A stretch of 17,500 bases of DNA from positions 700,001 to 717,500 of the forward strand of contig JACVTC010000093.1 in NCBI GenBank assembly GCA_016946835.1. The letters run 5' to 3'. This DNA comes from Neocallimastix lanati (nom. inval.) (taxonomy: Eukaryota > Neocallimastigomycota > Neocallimastigomycetes > Neocallimastigales > Neocallimastigaceae). The notes beneath the pieces are model-generated. The model made no database searches, had not been told where the DNA came from, and saw only the letters and a list, made by a program, of their open reading frames with translations. Shown here in pieces: positions 10,282 through 17,500 of the stretch (positions are counted from its first letter, which is position 1; each line of letters begins with the position of its first letter). The translations under genes were made by a program, and so were the position numbers.

Positions 10282-12750
10282 TCATATGGACCAAATCTTA
10301 ATTAAACCATCATGAGATGCTGATAGTAGATAAGAATCTTTAGGATGATATTTAACAGATGTTACTGCTTTTCCATGTGCATTAATTGTTTCTAATTTTA
10401 TCCCCTAGTATTAATGTATTAAAATGTATTAAATATATGTACAATATTAATTAAGTTATTGTTTATTCTAAAAAATTTAGAATAATCTTTAAATAATAAT
10501 AATAATAATAATAATAATATATAATATATAATATTATATAATAATAATAATAATATATAATATATAATATTATATAATAATAATAATAATAATTAATTAA
10601 TTAATAATAATATAATAATAATAAAAATAATGAATACATCTACTAAATCCCAATATATGATTTTTCCATCCTCACTTCCACTTATAACATAGGCATCTGT
10701 ATTATCAAGACATGAACTTAATTTATATTCTTCATTTTTATGTCCTGCATAACTACATATATATATTGTAATATAAAATAATTATAATAATAATAATAAT
10801 AATAATTAGAATAATTAGAATAAATAGAATAATTAAAATAATTAGAATAATTAGAATAATTAGAATAATTTGAATAATTTGAATAACTAGAATAATAAAG
10901 ATTATATTGGTTAATAGATATAGCAAATAATATATATATATATATTATAATAATTACCAATTCAATATTTGTCCATTTTCTTTATCAACTAAATATAATT
11001 TTGAATTTAAAGTTGAAGCTAATATACAATTACCATCAGTTGAAAATGATGTATAACTTACTGGTACTTTTACATTAATTTATGTAAATTTAAAGAGTAA
11101 ATATTTATATAGGTTATGTTAAGCATTTTTTATAATTATTTTTTTATTTATTAATTATAAAATAAAGTTAGATATATTATATAATAAATTTAATAAAATA
11201 AATAAAAATATTAATATAATTTATAAAATTGTATATAAATAAGGGTATATAATAAAATAAAATAAAATAAAATATTATAAAAAAATAAAAAAAAAAATAT
11301 TATAAAAAAATATTATAAAAAAATATAATAAATAAAAAAATAATAAAATAAAACCATTTAATAACAAATATTAAAATAAATATATAATATATTATATAAT
11401 ATAAATATAACCAAAAAAAAATGTGTTTTTTTTTTTTTTTGACATTTATTAAGCAATAATTAAATAATACAATATAAACATTATTTTATGTTATTTTATA
11501 ATAAATTTAATAAACTTACATCCAATTTTATCTGATATTAATGAACCCATACGTATATCATATATTCTTATATAGCCATCGACAGATCTATTAATATCAA
11601 AGTAATAAGAATAATATTAATAAAATAAAATAAAACAATAAATAACAATAATTTACTTATATTTAATATATATATAATATTTAATATTAAATTAAATACA
11701 TATTAAATCTTACGAAGCCAATATTTCATGATCTGACACTTGTAAACTTGTTATGCTATCCTTTGCATCTTCCAATATTTGTATAGGAAGTCTTGATTGA
11801 GACCTATATATCAAGAAATTAAAATTATATAAATATCATAAATATCATAAATGTAATATAAAATAACATAATTAAATAAAAAAAATGTTAAATAAATTTA
11901 AATAATAATAATAATAATATATAAGTCTAAATTATAATAATAATAATAATTAAAATTTATTTTTATTTATTTATTATTTTTTTTAATATATTAATTTATT
12001 TAAACTAACCTACAATCCCATATTCTTATTGACATATCACTTGAACCTGAGACAACTACACTAGCTTCTTTATTAAAATCTACACAATTTATTCTCTAAT
12101 ATATATATATATTATATTTTTAGTATATTTATATATATATATATATATATATATCAAAAATTTTAATTATAGCACTTACTTGATAATGCCCTTGATATCT
12201 TCTAATAGTTCTTCCTGTCATTACATCCCAATAAAATACAGCCTTATCACCACCACATGTTGCAAATTTTGAATTATCATTTGTTCTTTTTATATATAAT
12301 AATAAAATAATAACAATAATAATAAAATTAAAATCGTTATATATATTATTTACAATTTAATAATTTTTTTTTAAAAAAAAAAAAAAAAAAAAGTATATAT
12401 ATATATATACTTGAATTGTTGTATTATATAAATTTTCAATTTAAATTTCATATATTAAAAAATATATAGTAATATAATTTTGAAAATTTTGAAAATTTAT
12501 CGATAAAGAAAATGATTTTTCAATCATGAAATTGCCTTTTAAATTATCTCATTATTACCCTTCTTTTAATTTTTATAATATAAAGTCTTAAATTAATTGT
12601 ATATTTTTAATTCTGAATTGATTACAAATGTAGCATAATAATATTATTATCACTATTATAAATGTGAATTTATGATTTAGCAGATTCTCTTTAAAAATGT
12701 TAATATTTTAATTTAATGAAATTCTGATTTCTTTTTTTAATAATTAAGTA

Positions 12751-12781
<31 letters not shown>

Positions 12782-13360
12782 TTAAATAAGCATTCAAACA
12801 ATATAATAATTTTTATTTAATTTAAATGTGATTTTGAAAATCCTGTACAAAAAAAATATAACATTTTAATATTTGTGATTTCTTTTAATTATTGTATGAA
12901 ATTTTTATTACTTCATATATATCAATTAATTTATTGAAAATTTCTTATTTTGTGCAGAAATTGTTTGGTAAAAAAGTAATAATAATAATAAAAATAATAA
13001 TATTTCAAAATTTGAGAATCTTTATTTACTCATGAAATTTTAATTTTTTAATATATATATATATATTATGGAAAAAAAAAAAAAATCTAATTTTTATTTT
13101 TCTATTTTCAATTTTTCTTTTTTCTTTTTTTTTTTTAAATTATCTTACATTGCTATATCATATATTTCTCGACCATGACCACTGTAAGTCTTTAAACAAA
13201 CACCTCTTCCACCTTGATTCTCCTTTAAAACACTCCATAATTTTACCGATTTATCTTGTCCTCCACTTAAAACATATTGTCCATCATTATTGAAATAAGC
13301 AATATTTACAGGTCCATAGTGACCTTCTAATGTTTGTTTCTCTTTTGTAGGAAGTTTCAT
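10282..13360 (-). CDS. WDR83: WDR83 / MORG1-type WD40 protein, eight exons, 302 residues
   Basis: Exons (minus strand): 13360-13149, 12285-12180, 12095-12010, 11803-11714, 11587-11520, 11066-10958, 10752-10638 and 10404-10282. They total 909 nt including TGA at 10284-10282, and frame is kept across all seven introns. The product is a seven-bladed beta-propeller with blades at about 11-43, 56-91, 100-133, 145-175, 188-216, 225-259 and 268-300. Family-specific stretches are clear: LKTYSGHGREIYDIA, CGGDKAVFYWDV, LQVSDHEILASSVDG, AGHKNEEYKLSSC and SGSEDGKIIYWDLVDG. Human WDR83 (about 315 residues) is known as a MAPK/ERK scaffold and a spliceosome-associated protein; the role here is inferred from that. 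Donors are mostly GTAAG-like; exceptions are GTTAGT, GTAATT and GTATTC. Two acceptors read AAAAG, and the alignment supports them. No stop or frameshift was seen, so the gene looks intact. Confidence 0.94.
10515..10586. repeat. 36-bp tandem duplication in WDR83 intron 7
   Basis: Two consecutive copies of a 36-base A/T-only unit (AAT-triplet part plus ATATAATATATAATATTATA part), inside the 233-base intron 10405-10637. Confidence 0.85.
10801..10895. repeat. 9-bp minisatellite AATAATTAG in WDR83 intron 6
   Basis: About ten imperfect copies of AATAATTAG within the 205-base intron 10753-10957. Read on the minus strand it gives a YSN-type repeat peptide, which is a spurious frame. Confidence 0.85.
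11067..11519 (-). other. WDR83 intron 5 (453 bases)
   Basis: Donor GTAAGTTT follows exon 5 at 11519; the acceptor AAAAG precedes exon 6 at 11066. The interior is A/T microsatellite-like DNA with AAATA and AAAAAAT units. No nested gene seen. Confidence 0.85.
12286..13148 (-). other. WDR83 intron 1 (863 bases)
   Basis: Donor GTAAGATA at 13148 and acceptor AAAAG ending at 12286. The joined residues match the family in length and sequence across the junction. The intron holds A runs at about 12372-12391 and 12760-12781, each directly after a short T run, and a TA tract near 13055. No nested gene or RNA recognised. Confidence 0.85.
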
Positions 13361-13642
13361 TGAAAAAAATTGTATTATTTATCTACTTTTCTTTACTTTT
13401 CTTTTTAGAATTAAAAATAAATAATAAATTAAATTAAAATAAATTAAAATTAAAATTAAAATTATATATATAATTACTTTCAATGAATTTTTCTTTTTTT
13501 TTTAAAAAAATATATATATATTTTATATATATTTAAATATATAATAAAAATTTTTTTAAATAATTTGATTTAGAATATTTTTAATTGAATTTAATTATAA
13601 ATTAAATTTAATAAAAAAAATTATTTTTATAAAATTCATTCA
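13361..13642. other. WDR83 5' flank
   Basis: AT-rich upstream DNA that should contain the WDR83 promoter and 5' UTR. No specific element can be assigned. Confidence 0.5.
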
Positions 13643-13910
<268 letters not shown>

Positions 13911-13913
13911 CAA

Positions 13914-14240
13914 TGTTGTGAGTTCAGAGATCACGAAAAATAATACTTATTATGTTTTATTTAATATCTTTATTTTAAATTTTTTTTTTTTTTTTATTTT
14001 CTGTTGTGTACCGCCCTATGCCCCCCTAAAGCCATGGGAATATTAAGGTAGTCGCAACACTTCTGTGTGCTATAGCACAGGCGGATATAGTCCCTACTGG
14101 ATAGCCTTTCTGTTTTATTCAGCATTGGCGCTCTAACCATACATATTATTGCTGAGATTTTTCTAGCACGATTTTTCTCGGAATGCTTTTTCGGTGCCTA
14201 ACTCCCTAGAAGCGAGGCTAGAATAACCTAACCCAATGAA
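13914..14240 (-). mobile_element. Candidate LTR or retroposon 3' end next to the copia relic
   Basis: A block (core 14000-14235) far richer in G and C than its surroundings. On the minus strand it directly follows the copia-type coding remnant. Just before it comes CCAAGTGGGAT, which resembles the purine-rich tract that precedes the 3' LTR in copia elements. It ends in ACACAACA at about 14000 and again at ACAACA (13914-13919), with AATAAA-like signals between. These fit a decayed 3' LTR, but a matching TG-start is not clear. Alternatively the core, followed on the minus strand by an A-rich tail at 13981-13995, is a SINE or LINE end. Some tRNA-like D-arm sequence (TGGTTAGAGCG) occurs without a B box. 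Confidence 0.4.
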
Positions 14241-14868
14241 TCACGTGTTATCCCACTTGGTAATAGTATATTTAGTTTTATTGGTTAATTTACTATTGTT
14301 ATTATTTATTGATTCTGTTTGTTTATTATTATCATTGTTTTTAGTAATTTGAGTGTTATTATTGTTATTTAAATAATTGTTATTATTTTCATTAATATTT
14401 TGTTTATTAATATTAATATTATCCGAGTTATTATTATTTGTATCATTATTTATAGTATTTGAATTGTTATTTGGTTGTTTATTATTCACTAATTGTGAAT
14501 TATTGTAAGAATGTTCCCCCTCAATTAGTGAATCAGTAATATCAAATAACGAATCAACAGAATCGGAAAATAAAAACGTGGTTTCAATAGAACCAGGAAT
14601 ATTTTCCATAAAATATGCGTTTCTAACAGAGATAATTGAATTTGTAGAGAGATCTAAAACTCTATAACCTAAAGAATCAGAAGCATGGCCAAGGAAGATA
14701 CCATGTTTAGTATTATTATCAAGTTAATTTTTCTTGTGATTATTGTAAAAATACACTCTACAACCAAAAACTTTTAAATGGGAAATATCAATAAGTTTAT
14801 TAAAAAATACTTCATCATGAATAAGTGAATTGTTACCTTGATGAGGATTTAAGTTGTGTAAAGGTTTT
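14241..14868 (-). pseudogene. Ty1/copia-type integrase C-terminal fragment
   Basis: The minus-strand frame reads HDEVFFNKLIDISHLKVFGC, then KHGIFLGHASDSLGYRVLDL, then IISVRNAYFMEN. This is the characteristic end of copia integrase (the HLxVFGC, GIFLGY and R-x-V-F blocks). An in-frame TAA at 14726-14724 replaces what is normally a Lys before LD. After about residue 40 of the following frame it becomes an Asn-rich linker and ends at 14241 (TITKWDNT). Reverse transcriptase and RNase H, which should follow, are absent, so the linker is joined to a short 3' end by a deletion. The 5' part is cut off at about 14870, where a Ty3/gypsy relic on the other strand begins. Confidence 0.82.
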
Positions 14869-14869
14869 A

Positions 14870-16229
14870 ATAATCGCATACATATTTTCATACATGGATG
14901 GCGATGCCAAACTATTCGTCGCCCATTTAATCCAATCTGGAAACTCTGTATTGAATAATTAAGGTGCGTTTATAGCTCTAATCAGGAGAATATTTGGCAA
15001 TACCGATATAATATTCAACTGCACCCAGATTATCATGTCCCTGAAACAAAAAGCGCATAGGTGAAGTGAATCAATATATCAAAGAATTTGAACAAGCTTC
15101 TATCCACCTTGATTGGAATCAATCAGCCCTCATTGCTAAATTTATCGATGGTCTTCATGAAGAAGTAAAGTGTGAGCTACTAATGCGGGGAGACAAAGCT
15201 AGGACACTTCTTTCTGCTTTCCATATGGCCATGCTTATTGATTCTAATCTTCAGAGGAAATACCAAGTTCACAAAGGCTACCGTGGTGCATCGATCTATA
15301 ATCCGTTCGTACACAAGAAAACGAGGAAACAAATCCTTTTGTTAAAAAGACTAAACATGAAGAACAAGTTAACAAACGACGTGGCCCATTGTCCACCGAA
15401 GAAAACAAAGAAGACGTGACAAAGGTTTGTGCATGTACTGTGGAGCTGAAGACCATATGGTGTCCAATTGCCCCTTAGTTCCAAAAAACTAGTTTCTAGA
15501 GTGGATTCCGAGCCTAAATCTCACCTTAGTAACAATACTTTTGAAGCAAAGCCTTCTACCAATATTTATGGAAACAATAATCCTTTTATTCCCAATTGCA
15601 ATTATTTGGTATTCACATTCACTCTTACTGTAAGAAAAGAATTTATCCCTTTATTGATTTTAGTAGAATCGGAAGCTAACGAGAACACTATTTCCAAATC
15701 TCTTGTGGATAACTACAACATTCCTGTGTCAAGTGACTCATTATCAGGAACAGTTGAGTGTGGTGGAAAAACCTCTACTATTTTGGGAATCACTAAACCC
15801 CTTCGGATTAGCTTCAAGGATGACTCGTTTTCAATTCGATTTATTATTACTGACGATGAATCCTTACCTCCTATTATTGGTAAACGTTGGCTCAAATCAC
15901 ATAGAGCAGTCATTGATTTTGATTGTGAAAACTTGTATTTTAAACAAAAGGATATAATAAAATCTGATATAAATAAAGATTGTTCAAATATAACTAAGAA
16001 TAAACCTGTAATTAATTTGAGTGTCCCTAAAAATAATATTACCTCGCCTACTACTACTCCTCCTTCAAACACTTATTTCTATCTTATCGACAATTCAAAC
16101 TCTCAAAATGAAAGCAAACCTATCATTCTTAACGACACCTCTAATTCTAGTGGTAAATCTCACAAATTACCATCTTCCTCACCCAAAAGGGGATCTACGT
16201 TGAGTTCATTCTCTCAAAAATTTGTGTAA
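14870..16229 (+). pseudogene. Ty3/gypsy-type gag-protease relic
   Basis: Gag starts mid-domain (YMDGDAKLFVAHLIQSGN, stop TAA at 14960-14962, then FIALIRRIFGNTDI and MSLKQ). It changes frame near 15060 (VNQYIKEFEQASIHLDWNQS), again near 15310 (NKRRGPLSTEE) and near 15408, leading to a clean zinc knuckle C-MY-C-GAED-H-MVSN-C at 15430-15471. A further frame change near 15478 enters the protease region. There the retropepsin DSGA motif reads ESEA (codons 15666-15677), so the catalytic Asp and the Gly are both replaced. The later IIGKRWLKSH block corresponds to the hydrophobic-hydrophobic-Gly segment. The frame stops at 16229 with a Ser/Pro-rich tail; reverse transcriptase, RNase H and integrase are missing. 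Multiple lesions make it non-functional. G/C content is well above the flanks. Confidence 0.85.
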
Positions 16230-16883
16230 AGATTTAATATATCTTTAATACATTAAATAGCTTAATTTTTCGTACAAATTAATTTATTTAATATATATGA
16301 ATTTTTTTTAATATAAAATTTATTGAAATAAAATTTAATTATTTTTTAAATTGAAAATATATTTTTAATTAGTTTAGTTAGCTTAGTTTAGTTTTAAACA
16401 GTTAAATATTAATTTAGGAATAATCTTAAATAGTTAATATTTATAAAAATAGTTTTTCAATATTAAATATATAATTAAAATTATTATAAGTATTAAAATA
16501 ATATATAAAATAAAGAGTTTAAAAAATTAATTTTAGTTTTAGTAAATTAATAAATAATAAAAATTATTAATTAAAAAATCTTTTGTTTATAAATAAATAG
16601 CTTTATATATATTATTAAATAACATCATATATTAATAATGTAATAAGAAAAAATATAAATACATGTAATTTTTCTCAATTAAATCGATGTATTAGTTATT
16701 AACTATTTTATAGTTAATAACATAAGAGAAATTTATAATTAATAAAAGAATTTATTAATAAAAGATATTACTTATTTTTTTTTTTTTTTGTTTAAATTGT
16801 AGTGTTTTTTATTGTTATAATCTGTTTCAATTGACAGATTCATTACAATAACTAATACCCAGTAAGATTTAAACAAAACACGT
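16230..16883. other. AT-rich spacer between two gypsy-type pieces
   Basis: No coding remnant is readable, including no trace of the reverse transcriptase expected after the protease. It holds the hairpin described separately and an imperfect inverted repeat at about 16811-16850. Confidence 0.55.
16695..16721. repeat. Perfect 12-bp hairpin
   Basis: GTTATTAACTAT (16695-16706) pairs with ATAGTTAATAAC (16710-16721) across TTT. Outer flanks TTTCTC and GAGAAA add a second, interrupted pairing. Confidence 0.8.
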
Positions 16884-17062
16884 TGTAACAAATAAAAAAC
16901 TACTAGTGTGTTTAGTTTCTACTGTGTTTACCGTTACTGTGTTATCTTATTGCGCTTTATCTTCAAGGTGTTTTATTTCTATTATGGCTCATCTATGCCT
17001 TATTAGTTAATATTATTATATTATATTATATTTGTTTCGTTTCCTCGTCACACACCATTACA
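16884..17062 (+). mobile_element. Candidate LTR (179 bp) of a Ty3/gypsy-type element
   Basis: Starts TGTAAC and ends CATTACA, giving a TGTAA...TTACA terminal inverted repeat with the usual TG/CA ends. It is richer in G and C than its left flank. Two bases after it comes a TGG-initiated sequence suitable as a primer-binding site, and about 240 bases on a gag-like ATG. This order (LTR, PBS, leader, gag) supports a 5' LTR. No second copy is in the window, so the boundaries are not proven. Confidence 0.6.
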
Positions 17063-17064
17063 AT

Positions 17065-17083
17065 TGGATATCGTGCTGACGAC
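17065..17083 (+). promoter_or_regulatory. Candidate primer-binding site
   Basis: TGGATATCGTGCTGACGAC lies two bases after the LTR end. A PBS begins TGG because it pairs with the CCA end of a tRNA. I cannot say which tRNA. Confidence 0.5.
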
Positions 17084-17300
17084 TTTATGAATAATAATAT
17101 AATATTAATATAAGAATAATTAATTACAAGAAAACGAAAATAATAATAATAAATAAAAATAAATTAAATAAGTGAATACCTCAATAAATAAGCAGGTCAG
17201 AAAATTAATAAAATATTAGTTGGAATATAAGTAGACAAATAAATTAATCAAGTTGGAAGAATTGGATCTCATATTTTAAAATTTAAATCTTGAAGATCAA
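17084..17300. other. Untranslated leader of the second gypsy-type element
   Basis: A/T-rich leader between the candidate primer-binding site and the gag-like ATG at 17301. Nothing else is recognised in it. Confidence 0.45.
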
Positions 17301-17500
17301 ATGGAACAACAACCTAATCCAGCTATTTAGGGAATCTGTGAATATAGAAAGTCTTACCAAGAGAAATAACATCCAAGAATATTACTTAACTCATCAAGAC
17401 CGTAGAAATTATAATCAAGATGATCTACCAGTAAATGGACTAAATCGTATGTCTCGCAGGAGCTCGACTTAAAGGGCGAGATTGTAAAGATTTAATAAAT
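17301..17500 (+). pseudogene. Broken gag N-terminus, cut by the window end
   Basis: ATG at 17301 opens MEQQPNPAI and meets TAG at 17328-17330. The adjacent frame continues with charged, helix-like sequence (ESVNIESLTKRNNIQEYY, then HQDRRNYNQDDLPV) to a TAA at 17470. A third frame (SQELDLKGEIVKI) follows. This looks like a gag leader region with two frame changes. The identification rests mostly on its position after an LTR and PBS. It may belong to the same family as the relic at 14870-16229, but the two do not overlap in protein, so this cannot be tested here. Confidence 0.5.

Noticed and set aside
10718-10960. Minus-strand frame with a YSNYSN repeat
   Set aside because: It is mostly WDR83 intron 6 minisatellite read through from the edge of a true exon.
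14130-14160. tRNA gene suggested by TGGTTAGAGCG on the minus strand
   Set aside because: No complete cloverleaf, no B box and no matching acceptor stem could be found around it.
14860-14955. Minus-strand frame continuing upstream of the copia fragment
   Set aside because: The plus strand reads as gypsy gag in register with the following gag segments; the minus reading has no copia motif there.
15400-15500. Programmed gag-pro frameshift
   Set aside because: There are four frame changes plus a stop and a destroyed active site, so decay explains it better than recoding.
15713-16072. Minus-strand frame of 119 codons
   Set aside because: Antisense of the retropepsin region.

Overview
This window looks like nuclear DNA from a fungus with an extremely AT-rich genome. 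The best guess is an anaerobic gut fungus (Neocallimastigomycota), which is an inference. The grounds are a calmodulin with the fungal-style C-terminus KMMMSK, a spliceosomal-intron gene for a WDR83/MORG1 protein, near-pure A/T intergenic DNA full of poly-A/T and short tandem repeats, and relics of LINE, Ty1/copia and Ty3/gypsy retrotransposons. Dictyostelium and Plasmodium fit less well because of the calmodulin sequence and the intron content.

Layout: 1-2200 is AT-rich with a possible first exon running off the left edge (21-63, minus) and two unexplained less-AT-rich islands (about 421-560 and 700-965). About 2340-4230 (minus) is a decayed non-LTR retrotransposon with the start of an RT domain, a C-terminal CCHC motif and a tail containing 30-bp coding repeats. 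4875-5321 (minus) is the main exon of calmodulin; its ATG is on a separate upstream exon. 5984-10281 is a long gene desert dominated by a heptanucleotide array of about 840 bp without a single G or C, a perfect 25-bp inverted repeat, and a degenerate reverse-oriented heptamer-like tract. 10282-13360 (minus) is an intact eight-exon WDR83/MORG1 gene encoding 302 residues; every junction keeps frame and the product aligns through the family.

The right end is mobile-element debris. An ATT-repeat block with three 46-bp units is followed by a less-AT-rich block that may be an LTR or retroposon end. Next come a Ty1/copia integrase fragment (minus) and a Ty3/gypsy gag-protease relic (plus), which abut at about 14870. 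At 16884-17062 there is a candidate LTR followed by a primer-binding-site-like sequence and a broken gag N-terminus that runs toward the window end.

Only calmodulin and WDR83 look functional. Both are housekeeping/signalling genes on the minus strand and nothing ties them into one system. I see no evidence for a new multigene system. The most distinctive signals are the repeat architecture and the retroelement junctions.
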